DNA of 64,000 nt from assembly GCA_910578285.1 (NCBI GenBank), contig CAJTQL010000012.1, positions 10,660 to 74,659 of the forward strand. Direction: 5' to 3'. Made by a program: the position numbers and the translations under genes. Numbering within the stretch: position 1 is the stretch's first letter; each line of letters begins with the position of its first letter. Below are positions 7,225 to 16,048 of this stretch, in pieces. The notes beneath the pieces were generated by a model that did no database searches, was not told where the DNA came from, and saw nothing but the letters and a program-made list of their open reading frames with translations. The stretch is from an uncultured Helicobacteraceae bacterium. Lineage in GTDB: Bacteria > Campylobacterota > Campylobacteria > Campylobacterales > Helicobacteraceae.

Positions 7225-8493
7225 ATGATTCATTTAGAAACAAGCTCTGTCCACACTGCAAATCCTCTTGCAGATTCTGGCAATCCGCTTGTCGAATCCA
7301 ACGACCCTTTTGGCGCTTCGCGATTGCCGCTCTACAACAACGCAACGTTTGAATACGCAAGCAGCGACATGCTCGCAAAAGTCTCGAAAAATATGGCATT
7401 TGGCTATGTCTATACGCGCTCATCAAACCCCACAGTGCATGCCTACGAAGACCGCATTCGTGGTATGAGTGGTGCAATGGGCGTGATTGCAACCACAAGC
7501 GGAATGAGCGCGATTGCGCTTGCTGCGCTGTCTTTGCTCAAAAGTGGCGATAAGTTCGTGAGCACGGGCAAGGTTTTTGGGCATACTCTGGGCTTTTTCA
7601 CCCAAACTCTCGCGGGGTTTGGAATCGAAGCTGTGCTCGTTGACATCGAAGATGAAAATGCACTCAAGACGGCACTCAACGATTCACGTGTGAAAATGTT
7701 ATTTTTTGAAACACTCAACAATCCATGGTTGCAAATTTGCGACTTGCGCAAAGTCTCTGCGCTCGCGCATGCATATAACGTGCCTGTTGTTGCTGATTGC
7801 ACACTCACGCCATTTGCATTTTTCGATGCCAAAAAATTTGGAATCGACATCGAGATTATCAGCTCAACCAAAATCATTAGCGGTGGTGGTGGCGGACTTG
7901 GTGGCTTGGTTCTTGACTATGGCACGTTTGATTGGAGCAAGCATAGCAATCTCAAGGACACGTTCAAAAAAAGCGGCAAATGGGCGTTTCTCTACAAAGC
8001 GCGCAAGGAGATTCTGCTCTATCTCGGGCTCATTGCCGCGCCACACAATGCACACATGCATCTTGCAGGGCTCGAAACGCTCACGCTGCGCGCCCACAAA
8101 GCCTGCCAAAATGCGCTCGCCATTGCCGAATTTCTCGAGAGCAGCTCGATTCCGACAAACTATGTCGCACTGCGCTCAAGCCCTTATTTTGCGCTCTGCC
8201 TTGAGCAATTCAATGGGCAAGGAGGCTGCATTCTCACATTCAAACTTGGCAGCAAAGAGCGCGCCTATGCGTTTATGGACGCGCTGCGAATCATCAAAAT
8301 TGCCACAAATATTTACGACACCAAAACGCTCATTATCTCGCCATCAGATGTCATCTATCCCGACACATCCATTGCCGAACAAGAAGCACTGGGAATCACG
8401 AGCGACATGCTACGTCTTTCTGTCGGAATCGAGAACGTACAAGATTTGATTACCGACATTAAAGTTGGACTGCAAAAAGCCGATTCTATATAA
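7225..8493 (+). CDS. Cys/Met metabolism PLP enzyme, O-acetylhomoserine sulfhydrylase-like
   Basis: This 422-aa enzyme belongs to the cystathionine gamma-synthase/O-acetylhomoserine sulfhydrylase family of fold-type I PLP proteins. Visible features are the phosphate-cup segment YTRSSNPT (about 63-70), the TTSGMSAI turn, the Asp that contacts the pyridine nitrogen (VVADCTLTPF, about Asp191) and the Schiff-base lysine Lys216 in SSTKIISGG. Length and the KFGIDIEIISSTK segment fit MetY-like sulfhydrylation of O-acetylhomoserine, but the exact reaction (MetY, MetB or MetZ) cannot be assigned. It has its own promoter. Confidence 0.82.
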   Translation: MIHLETSSVHTANPLADSGNPLVESNDPFGASRLPLYNNATFEYASSDMLAKVSKNMAFGYVYTRSSNPTVHAYEDRIRGMSGAMGVIATTSGMSAIALAALSLLKSGDKFVSTGKVFGHTLGFFTQTLAGFGIEAVLVDIEDENALKTALNDSRVKMLFFETLNNPWLQICDLRKVSALAHAYNVPVVADCTLTPFAFFDAKKFGIDIEIISSTKIISGGGGGLGGLVLDYGTFDWSKHSNLKDTFKKSGKWAFLYKARKEILLYLGLIAAPHNAHMHLAGLETLTLRAHKACQNALAIAEFLESSSIPTNYVALRSSPYFALCLEQFNGQGGCILTFKLGSKERAYAFMDALRIIKIATNIYDTKTLIISPSDVIYPDTSIAEQEALGITSDMLRLSVGIENVQDLITDIKVGLQKADSI

Positions 8494-8519
8494 TAGAAGC
8501 AAGCAATCAAAGCCCATTT

Positions 8520-8537
8520 ATGGAACTATAATTGCTT
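8520..8537 (+). promoter_or_regulatory. Sigma-54 promoter of the fliK-flgD-flgE operon
   Basis: TGGAAC-N5-TTGCTT matches the RpoN consensus with the invariant GG (8522-8523) and GC (8534-8535) exactly 10 nt apart. Transcription should start near 8547, leaving a leader of about 38 nt before fliK. In Helicobacter, hook genes belong to the RpoN/FlgR class II regulon. Confidence 0.8.
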
Positions 8538-8584
8538 GCATTTATCTAAAATCTCACTGCAGGGACGCATACAAGGTTGTATAC

Positions 8585-11500
8585 ATGGTAGCAGTCAATC
8601 TTAACATAGAATCACAGGCAGAAATCGGCAAAAAAGGCAAAGTACGCAATGCCACAAGCGACCTTTTTACTCAACTTCTGAACAATGCGCTTGAAAAACA
8701 AAAACAACCCAGAGTGCTCGACCCCAAGCAGGCGATGCAAAACGCGCAAAAGAGCGACTTTGGCGCGCTCACGCAAGAGGTGCTCAAAAGTATCAGCAAA
8801 AAAAGCGAGCCACAAAACACACAAGATTCCCAAAAACTGAACAACGCAAACAAGGCATATAACAAGGCACAAGGAATCAAGGAACAGCCACAGCCTGTGG
8901 TGTTGCGCGAAGATTCTGCTCCCACACTGAAAAAGGAACAACCAGAATTGGACAAGGCGATTGCCCAAACTGCGGATAAAAAAGAGCGGGCAGAATCAAA
9001 AGCGAATGCCGAAAAAGATGCGCCAAAAGATGCAAAGGAAACGAAAGATAAAGAACGCAAAACAGCAAAAACCGAAAAAGAAGACAAACAAGAATCGACA
9101 GACAAAGCGAAACTAAAGCATGAAGATTCTACAGAAACAACACGGGATTTGAAGCAAAAACTTGCGAGCAAAGATGAAAAAGGCAAGGCAGAAAATTCTA
9201 AAGATTCTCAAGAGAAAATCGCAACAAAAGAGGAAAGAAGCGAATCTGCACAGAATAATGCCAAAGAAAAACTCGCAGAAACCAAGCAAGAAATGCAAAA
9301 AACCAACGATGAACTTCTCGCATCGATGTTGCGCAACTCAAAACAAATACTCAAAGTTTCTAAAGAAATTGCCGAGAAAGATAAAAAGCTAGACACAAAA
9401 GAATCTAAAGATTCAAAAGAATCAGCAAAGCCAGACACGACTGAAGAATCTAAGAATGTAAGAGAAACAACAAAGTCTAAAACAAAAGATTCAAAGATTG
9501 CAAACGATTCAGAGGAAAAGATTGATGGCAAACAATCAACAGAAGATTCTAAAATCTTGCGCGAAACTCGAGAAAAAGTCATTCAAACTACAACGACAAA
9601 AGTCATAACGCAAGCCAAAGAGACAAATATTAAAATTGAGCTTGCAAATTTGCTCAATTTTAGAACCTCAACACAACAAGAACTCAAAGAAGATTTGCAA
9701 AATACGATTGCTCAACAAAAGGACAAACTAGCAAACACAAATCCACAGGATTCGTTGCATATTTCAAATCGGCTTGCAAAGATTATCGAAAAACTGCTTG
9801 TGCGCTACCAAAGTGATGACCCAAATGCGATTGCGGGCGCATTCAAACATGGATTGCAGCTTGCAAGTTTAAGCGCTGAAGATTCCAAAGCATTGACACA
9901 GATTAGCGCTGAACTCTCGCAAAAAGGCATTCGTTTGCAAGAGATTCTCTTGCAAGCTCTTGAGGAATTGCAAACAGAAAAACAACCCAAAATTGTGCAA
10001 GCCGAAATCAAAGAATCTAAGCCAACAAATAATGCGAATGCGCAAAAAATCATGACGCAATTGGTGCAAGACATCAAGGACAATTTGCGTGATACGATTC
10101 TAGGATTTATCGGCAAAGACAACAAAGAAATGCCCCAAACGATTCTAGGAATGAGCAAGGGGATGAGCAATACTGAATTTGCGACAGACATCAAAGACAT
10201 TGTGCAAAAACTCGAGACAATGTTGCGCGAGACTCTAAGGCTCGAAGAAAGCGAAACAAAGGCGATTGGCAAAGAAATTTTAATTCAAAATCTCTTGAAA
10301 GATAGCAACACAACAAAAATTGCTTTTGATAAAAAAGACTTGATTCTTATGCGCGCACAATCGTTGGTTCAAGCTCCACAAAATCCAAGCACACAAAGCA
10401 AAGAAATTGTACAAAATGAGATTCTCAATAAAATCTTGAGTGGTTCAACGATAAGCTTGAGTCTACTCAAAGAGCTTGCAGGTTCGTTTGCAAACTATAA
10501 AGAACAAGAACAATGGCTGCAAAAATTCGCCGAATTTGCAAATTTGAATCTCAAAAACTTCCAATACAGCAGCCTCAATTCTACACCCATTTTTAGTGGG
10601 CTTGGTGCGAAAAATCCGCTTCTAAGTGCGCTTTTGCAGGGTAATATAGAATTACAAAAAACACTCTTTGACTATGCAAATGATGCCAAAGATGGCAAAA
10701 TACCAAATTTGAGCGCACCAATTCCAAACCGATTTGTGCCCAATACCATCCCAGCGCCTGTCAAGCCGAACATCAAACACCCACTGACTGCAAAACTCGC
10801 CGAGCTGAACGCCAAGACAGCAGCACTAGTCGGCGCAAAACCTGATTTCTCTCCTAATGATGCGGGCAAAATCTCGCTCGAAGAGCTCATCGCACGTGAA
10901 CGTTTGGCGATTCAAAACGCTGTGGAGCAAACCAAAACCCAAACGATAATGCAGCAACCAAACGCGGCAGAATCGAGCATTGCCAAGACGCTTCAGGCTT
11001 TTAAAGAAGAGATTTATAAGGAAGTCTTTAACAAAAAGAATGACGAACAAAGCGAGGAAGAGACAATTCTAAATCAGCAAGCGACCAAGACGATAAAAAC
11101 AACCGATAAAAAGGTGAGCGCAAAAACATCGAATCTTTCACAAAACAATACGCAAAGTTCGAACGCGAGCGAGGATAGATACCGCCAAAACAACGCGAGC
11201 AATGAACGCCCCAACCCAACGCACAGCAGCCAAAACACAACGAGCGAAACGCTTAGATGGCAACAAAATGAGTACGATAAACAGCAAGCAAACCAACAAG
11301 AGGCGCAAAAGCTGCACAATCAGAACGCAACATTGCTCACGCCTGAAAATAAAAAACAAGCGGCGAGTGCGAGTGTGGGCAAAGCCTCAATCCTTGATGT
11401 TCTAAGCGCAAAAATCACCCAAAACACAAAGGAAAAAGAGGCAACACCACAGGCTATTGTGATAGATTCCAAAACTGAAATTGCCTATCGCAGTGCAGCA

Positions 11501-12028
11501 GCAAAAGAGACATTGCGCAATTTCACGGGCTCTTTGCGCGAGGGAATCAATAATTATAAGCCGCCTCTAAGCAAGCTTTCTATCGAGCTCTCGCCCGAAC
11601 ATCTCGGCAATGTCGAGGTAACGCTCAAACAGCGCGGGGCACAGCTCGTTGTCCAGATTCATTCCAATCCACAAGCATTGCAGCTCTTTATGGCAAATGC
11701 GCAGGATTTCAAGCAGCAATTGTTTGGAATCGGTTATGAGAATATTGAGATGACTTTCCAAGATGCCGATGGTAACTATTATAGCGATAGCAATGGACAA
11801 GGTGGGGGCGGAAACCATAGCGGTGAGCAAGAACAACAAAGACAAAATGAGCGCGAGAATGACGAATCCACGCTCGAAGAATTGCAGATGAAGCAAGAAA
11901 TGGCTCAAGAAATTGGAATCAATAGCCGAACATGGAACACTTTTGGCTTGCAAGCCTATAAGAATTCAGATAGCGTGATGCAAAAATTGCGCTTCTTAGA
12001 GCTTACGCTCACACCAAAATACGCATAA
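8585..12028 (+). CDS. fliK: Flagellar hook-length control protein FliK, unusually long
   Basis: FliK is exported through the flagellar type III system, measures the hook and switches export to filament substrates. The last about 170 residues hold the hook-length control C-terminal domain (KLSIELSPEHLGNVEVTLK, then QLVVQIHSNP and QLFMANAQDFKQQLFGIGY). The remaining about 950 residues are low-complexity: Lys/Glu/Asp-rich up to about residue 360, then helical and Gln/Asn-rich. At 1147 aa it is about twice the usual size. The start at 8585 is placed after the sigma-54 promoter; the longer frame from 8465 would begin inside the preceding gene. It is followed 10 bp later by flgD. The gene has few Cys or Trp, as expected of an extended secreted ruler. 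Confidence 0.85.
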   Translation: MVAVNLNIESQAEIGKKGKVRNATSDLFTQLLNNALEKQKQPRVLDPKQAMQNAQKSDFGALTQEVLKSISKKSEPQNTQDSQKLNNANKAYNKAQGIKEQPQPVVLREDSAPTLKKEQPELDKAIAQTADKKERAESKANAEKDAPKDAKETKDKERKTAKTEKEDKQESTDKAKLKHEDSTETTRDLKQKLASKDEKGKAENSKDSQEKIATKEERSESAQNNAKEKLAETKQEMQKTNDELLASMLRNSKQILKVSKEIAEKDKKLDTKESKDSKESAKPDTTEESKNVRETTKSKTKDSKIANDSEEKIDGKQSTEDSKILRETREKVIQTTTTKVITQAKETNIKIELANLLNFRTSTQQELKEDLQNTIAQQKDKLANTNPQDSLHISNRLAKIIEKLLVRYQSDDPNAIAGAFKHGLQLASLSAEDSKALTQISAELSQKGIRLQEILLQALEELQTEKQPKIVQAEIKESKPTNNANAQKIMTQLVQDIKDNLRDTILGFIGKDNKEMPQTILGMSKGMSNTEFATDIKDIVQKLETMLRETLRLEESETKAIGKEILIQNLLKDSNTTKIAFDKKDLILMRAQSLVQAPQNPSTQSKEIVQNEILNKILSGSTISLSLLKELAGSFANYKEQEQWLQKFAEFANLNLKNFQYSSLNSTPIFSGLGAKNPLLSALLQGNIELQKTLFDYANDAKDGKIPNLSAPIPNRFVPNTIPAPVKPNIKHPLTAKLAELNAKTAALVGAKPDFSPNDAGKISLEELIARERLAIQNAVEQTKTQTIMQQPNAAESSIAKTLQAFKEEIYKEVFNKKNDEQSEEETILNQQATKTIKTTDKKVSAKTSNLSQNNTQSSNASEDRYRQNNASNERPNPTHSSQNTTSETLRWQQNEYDKQQANQQEAQKLHNQNATLLTPENKKQAASASVGKASILDVLSAKITQNTKEKEATPQAIVIDSKTEIAYRSAAAKETLRNFTGSLREGINNYKPPLSKLSIELSPEHLGNVEVTLKQRGAQLVVQIHSNPQALQLFMANAQDFKQQLFGIGYENIEMTFQDADGNYYSDSNGQGGGGNHSGEQEQQRQNERENDESTLEELQMKQEMAQEIGINSRTWNTFGLQAYKNSDSVMQKLRFLELTLTPKYA

Positions 12029-12038
12029 AGGATAAGAT

Positions 12039-13220
12039 ATGGCAAATATTTCAGGAGTCAACAGCGGGTACAACACCCCAACGATGAACACCACAAACAA
12101 AAAAGACAGCGGTAGCGGCACGAATACAAACAGCGGGCTCAATCAAGCAACGAATCCCGATAAGAATAGTGGTAGCGGGACAAACACAGACAATGGGCTC
12201 AACAAACCCACCAATGGCAGCAACAGCGGCAGTGGTAGCGGGACAAACACAGACAATGGGCTCAACAAACCCACCAATGGCAGCAACAGCGGTAGTGGCA
12301 GCGGGACAAGTGGTAGCGGTAGCGGGACAAATAGTGGTAGCGGCAGCAATGGAGTTACATCGCCCACTGACAACCCCTCGCATGCGACAAAGCCCAAGGA
12401 CGACAACAACGGCCTCGACAAGGATGCTTTCCTTAAGCTTTTCTTGGAACAGCTCAAAGCACAAGACCCAACCGCACCAATGGAGACCAACCAGATTCTC
12501 GAGCAAAGCGCGATGATGACGCAAATCGAGATGCAGCAACAAATGAAAGAAACGCTCGCATCGATGACCGAATCAATTGAAAACATGGCAAAAAGTGCCG
12601 ATGCACTCGCGAAATTCCAAACAACTATGGGCGAAGTTTTGAAAGATCTTAGCACAAACATTGAAGGCAACAATGAAATTACGACACTGCTCGCGCAACT
12701 TAATGCGTATAATACGAGCGGCGTTTTGGGCAAGATTGCCGAAACACAATTCACAGGAATCCAGCTTACAGAAGAACAAGTGGGCAAGCGCCAAACTTTT
12801 GACCTCTATTTTGACGAGCCGATTAACCTCGACAAAAACAACGGCGGAAACGAACTTGCAAAAGTGATTATCAAAGATTCTAATGGCGCGACAGTCAAAA
12901 CGATTGATCTCGCAAAGTATCGTGACCCAGAAACGGGAGCGGCTGTGGATTTGAACGGCAAGAAAGGGTATATTACCTTTGAATGGGACGCAAAAGACCA
13001 AAGTAGCAACAATGTCAAAGCAGGCGGGTATAGCATCACTGCCGAGTACAACTATGAGAGCGATGGCAAAACCGTCAAAACAACCAAGATTGGACGCGGC
13101 GAGGTGATGGGTGTGGCATTCCAAAATGGAATCCCATTCATCAAGCTTGGCACATCGAACTCGAACAACAACCATTTCCAAATGCTTGGCGCAACACAAT
13201 TCTATGCAAAACCAGCATAA
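12039..13220 (+). CDS. flgD: Flagellar hook cap/assembly protein FlgD with repeat-expanded N-terminus
   Basis: FlgD caps the growing hook and is needed for FlgE polymerisation. The conserved N-terminal export region is visible as LDKDAFLKLFLEQLKAQDPTAPM (read as LDKDAFLKLF and LKAQDPTAP) followed by MTQIEMQQQM, but it starts only near residue 122. The preceding residues are a Gly/Ser/Asn/Thr-rich repeat tract with 21-residue units. The C-terminal half has the FlgD Ig-like/Tudor-like region (KVIIKDSNGATVKTIDL, FEWDAKDQSSN). The family is normally 220-300 aa, so most of the extra length (393 aa) is the repeat tract. It sits between fliK and flgE. Confidence 0.9.
   Translation: MANISGVNSGYNTPTMNTTNKKDSGSGTNTNSGLNQATNPDKNSGSGTNTDNGLNKPTNGSNSGSGSGTNTDNGLNKPTNGSNSGSGSGTSGSGSGTNSGSGSNGVTSPTDNPSHATKPKDDNNGLDKDAFLKLFLEQLKAQDPTAPMETNQILEQSAMMTQIEMQQQMKETLASMTESIENMAKSADALAKFQTTMGEVLKDLSTNIEGNNEITTLLAQLNAYNTSGVLGKIAETQFTGIQLTEEQVGKRQTFDLYFDEPINLDKNNGGNELAKVIIKDSNGATVKTIDLAKYRDPETGAAVDLNGKKGYITFEWDAKDQSSNNVKAGGYSITAEYNYESDGKTVKTTKIGRGEVMGVAFQNGIPFIKLGTSNSNNNHFQMLGATQFYAKPA
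12108..12353 (+). repeat. 63-bp in-frame tandem repeats in flgD
   Basis: Two nearly identical 63-bp units begin at 12168 and 12231 (SGSGTNTDNGLNKPTNGSNSG each). A degenerate copy precedes them from 12108, and a partial Gly-Ser-rich copy follows to 12353. The near identity at DNA level suggests recent duplication and possible copy-number variation without frameshift. Confidence 0.85.
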
Positions 13221-13238
13221 GCAGGGGAGGAGGCAACA

Positions 13239-15146
13239 ATGAACGCAACATTATATAACGGAGTAAGCGGGATTCGCACAAATCAAGTTGGGCTTGATGT
13301 AACATCTAACAACATCTCAAATGCTAACACTGTGGGCTACAAGGCGAATACATCGGAGTTCAAATCGTTTATCGCGAAATTGAGCCAAAATGCAAATTCA
13401 CCCATTAGCAATGATTATAACTATGGCGCTGCTGTTGCGGCAACGCCCACAAACACAAACGATGGGACATACAAAAGCAGCAAGGGCGAGTTCCATTTTG
13501 CCTATTCAGGCAAAGGCTGGATTACTGTGGGCAAAAATTCGGAGGGGACATTTGATGTCCTCAACCCACAGCTCACAGTGAGCCAACAAAACTTTTTCAC
13601 ACGCAATGGGCAGTTTACGCGCGATTCTGAAGGCTATATCGTCAATAGTGATGGCTACTATCTCTATGGAATCAACCTCGGCAAAATCGGCGAGGATGGT
13701 ACATTCATCGGTGGAACAACGTATGAACAAGATGTCGCTGCACTCACGGGCTCCGAGCTTACACCAATTCAGATTCCAAAAGATGTGTATTATCGCCCCA
13801 ACATCACAACCGAGATTAACCTCGCCTTTAACTTAAACCGCGGCGAAAAAGAGAATAATAAGACTCTCGCAGACGCATTTGCGAATATGGACGGCTCGGT
13901 GAATTTCGATGCGGTATTTGAGCAAGATTGGAATTCGTTTAAGAATGGCAGCGGCAATTCACTCGATGTTTTTGCCAACAAGACGTTCAATATCCGCGTG
14001 CCCGCGCAGATTGAGAATCCCGACTTTGACCCCGACCAAAACATCAGCGACAATAACCCGCAATACATCGCTAATCCTAATGTAACGCGCTTTGTCTATG
14101 GCGATGATGCTATCGATGCAAATGGCAATGTTACAGCGCAGGGATTCCGCACTGTGGCTCAATTGCGCGATTTGCTCGCCAATGCTGGGCTCACGCTCGA
14201 TGTGCAACGCACTGACGATGGCAGCGGATTTGAGGGTTCGAGCTTTGTGATTAGCAATGCGACAGATGCAGATATGGCCATTGCTATCGATGGCTCGTTT
14301 GCCAAGGCGCTTGGGCTCACAACCGATAATTATAATTTGCGCGCACCCACAGGCAATGTGCAAGAAGATAAAAACAGCCGAATCGTAGGCTCGGCAGTGA
14401 CCGTGCCTAGCTATGGATATAGCAACGATATATTCGATGAACAGGGGAATAAATATTATTTACGTAACCAATTCTATCTCAAACAAGCAGGCGGCGTTGG
14501 TGGGCAAGAGGAAATTTGGGCTGTCAAGACTTCGATTATCGGCAGCAATGGTGTTACCAACTTTAGCGATAGCTACACTGAAAGCGAATTGCGCTTCAAT
14601 GGAGGCAATATTGTCGACCAAGGACCCATCAATGTGCCTTTTATCGGTGGCAACTTGTCGATGAATCTTAGCGGTGTCGATGGGCGACAAACCACAGCCT
14701 TTACCGGCGAGGCTTCGAGCTTTGTTGACCAAGCCCAAGATGGAGTCGGCGCAGGACGATTGGAAAAGGTGGGATTCAATAGTGATGGACTCATTGTCTT
14801 GAATTTCGACAACGGCAAGCAAGAAATCATGGGGCGCGTTGGAATCACTGCGTTTGTGAATGACCAAGGGCTCAAAAAAATCGGCGGTAACCTCTTTGCT
14901 CTCGATGTTCAAGGCTTTGGCGGGCAGATTGGAATGTTGAGCGGACCACCCTTGCTTGGCTGGGATGAAAACAGCGGCGCGCTCAAATTTGGGCAAGTTA
15001 TGGACAATATGATTGAATACAGCAATGTCAATATCGCAGATGCGCTTACCGAACTCATCGTCTTCCAACGTGGCTATTCATTCAATGCAAAGGCATTCAC
15101 CACAGGTGATGATTTGATTAAAGAAGCTATTGCACTCAAACGATAG
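13239..15146 (+). CDS. flgE: Flagellar hook protein FlgE
   Basis: This 635-aa protein forms the flagellar hook. The N-terminus MNATLYNGVSGIRTNQVG and the flagellar rod/hook motif DVTSNNISNANTVGYK are intact, and the C-terminus carries the matching coiled-coil region (SNVNIADALTELIVFQRGYSFNAKAF). The length is closer to the H. pylori HP0908-type hook protein, which is also encoded directly after fliK and flgD, than to the 718-aa FlgE, so a second flgE elsewhere in the genome is possible. A GGGGAGGAGG ribosome binding site precedes the ATG, and a strong terminator follows at 15187-15214. Confidence 0.9.
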   Translation: MNATLYNGVSGIRTNQVGLDVTSNNISNANTVGYKANTSEFKSFIAKLSQNANSPISNDYNYGAAVAATPTNTNDGTYKSSKGEFHFAYSGKGWITVGKNSEGTFDVLNPQLTVSQQNFFTRNGQFTRDSEGYIVNSDGYYLYGINLGKIGEDGTFIGGTTYEQDVAALTGSELTPIQIPKDVYYRPNITTEINLAFNLNRGEKENNKTLADAFANMDGSVNFDAVFEQDWNSFKNGSGNSLDVFANKTFNIRVPAQIENPDFDPDQNISDNNPQYIANPNVTRFVYGDDAIDANGNVTAQGFRTVAQLRDLLANAGLTLDVQRTDDGSGFEGSSFVISNATDADMAIAIDGSFAKALGLTTDNYNLRAPTGNVQEDKNSRIVGSAVTVPSYGYSNDIFDEQGNKYYLRNQFYLKQAGGVGGQEEIWAVKTSIIGSNGVTNFSDSYTESELRFNGGNIVDQGPINVPFIGGNLSMNLSGVDGRQTTAFTGEASSFVDQAQDGVGAGRLEKVGFNSDGLIVLNFDNGKQEIMGRVGITAFVNDQGLKKIGGNLFALDVQGFGGQIGMLSGPPLLGWDENSGALKFGQVMDNMIEYSNVNIADALTELIVFQRGYSFNAKAFTTGDDLIKEAIALKR

Positions 15147-15186
15147 CATTCATCTGCTTCTTTCCCTCTTAAACTTTTTTAAAGAT

Positions 15187-15216
15187 AAGAAGTGGTAGTA
15201 TTCTACCACTTCTTTA
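15187..15216 (+). terminator. Intrinsic terminator of the hook operon
   Basis: A perfect 12-bp stem (AAGAAGTGGTAG with CTACCACTTCTT) closes a 4-nt loop and is followed by only a short T-rich stretch, ending 2 bases before the tRNA gene. The upstream AACTTTTTTAAAG is also A/T-rich, so it may work in both directions. Confidence 0.7.
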
Positions 15217-15217
15217 T

Positions 15218-15292
15218 GGCTCGGTAGCTCAGTGGTAGAGCAGTGGACTGAAAATCCTCGTGTCGGTGGTTCAATTCCGCCTCGAGCCACCA
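15218..15292 (+). tRNA. tRNA-Phe (GAA anticodon)
   Basis: The 75-nt cloverleaf has acceptor GGCTCGG pairing with TCGAGCC, D-arm TAGCTCAGTGGTAGAGC, anticodon loop CTGAAAA with anticodon GAA, and T-loop GGTTCAATTCC. CCA is encoded. The anticodon stem contains one apparent T-T mismatch (second pair). The TIR-like gene follows 57 bp downstream. Confidence 0.95.
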
Positions 15293-15349
15293 TCGGCAGG
15301 CAGTGTTTTGGCTTAATCATGCTCATGTAACTGAAACAAGGAGGGCACG

Positions 15350-15883
15350 ATGGGCATCTTTGATGGCATAGAAAATGTCGGTATGAAAGACAAAAAACAG
15401 CGTGTGTTCTACTGCTTTGATGGCAAAGAAGACCATTGGCGAATCTACAAACTCACTCCCCAGCTCTCTTCTGTCACAGGACAAAAAATCCTCACTCCCC
15501 AACAATGGGAGCTTGTCTTGAAACGTGGCAAACAGGCTATCAAACAATGGACAATCAGAAATCTTGAAGTTGCGCAATGTATGGTTGTGCTTATCGGTTC
15601 GCATACATCAGAACGTGAAATTGTGCTTGACCAGATTCGGCAGGCATGGGAGATGAAAAAACCCATGATTGGAATCCATATCCATCATTGTGATGATGTC
15701 GCGCATAAATGCTCGCTTAAAGGCGATAATCCTTTCGAGCTCGTGACGGTCGATAACATCAAACTCTCGGACAAAATCGCCGTTTATAACCCGCCTTCGC
15801 GGCAACACAAAGAAGTGATTGCATATATCCAACAATACATTCAAGGCTGGATTACCACAGCAATTGTTGATAGTCAATTCTAA
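15350..15883 (+). CDS. Orphan TIR-like domain protein (ThsB/DUF1863 type)
   Basis: The 177-aa protein is a single TIR-like domain of the MTH538/DUF1863 group used by Thoeris ThsB proteins. It shows an N-terminal strand (KQRVFYCFDGKEDHWRI), a central Ser/Thr strand ending VVLIGSHTSERE, and KKPMIGIHIHHCDD. In Thoeris, such domains make a cyclic ADP-ribose-type signal after phage infection that activates a ThsA effector. No ThsA, SIR2, SLOG or other NADase effector is encoded nearby. The gene lies alone between tRNA-Phe and the ccoN operon with an AAGGAGGG ribosome binding site. A defence role is inference, and the protein could also be a signalling or host-directed TIR. Confidence 0.7.
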   Translation: MGIFDGIENVGMKDKKQRVFYCFDGKEDHWRIYKLTPQLSSVTGQKILTPQQWELVLKRGKQAIKQWTIRNLEVAQCMVVLIGSHTSEREIVLDQIRQAWEMKKPMIGIHIHHCDDVAHKCSLKGDNPFELVTVDNIKLSDKIAVYNPPSRQHKEVIAYIQQYIQGWITTAIVDSQF

Positions 15884-16048
15884 ATGATTCTTGCACGCAT
15901 GTAACCCAAACATTAAAGTTTGGTAAACAAGAAATAATTATTGAATAAAATTTCAATTTTTCTCAAAAACTTAAGCATTTTTTCATACGCGCTTGCCTAC
16001 AATTGCAAGGTGTACTCTTAGGAACACTAATGCAAAAGGAGGAAATGT

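Noticed and set aside
12051..12787. Long Val/Ala/Pro-rich frames antisense to flgD
   Set aside because: They come from the Gly/Ser repeat tract read in reverse; no ribosome binding site, and flgD is clearly coding.
15218..15360. tRNA-Phe as an integration site (att) for the TIR gene
   Set aside because: No direct repeat of the tRNA 3' end was found downstream and no integrase is present.
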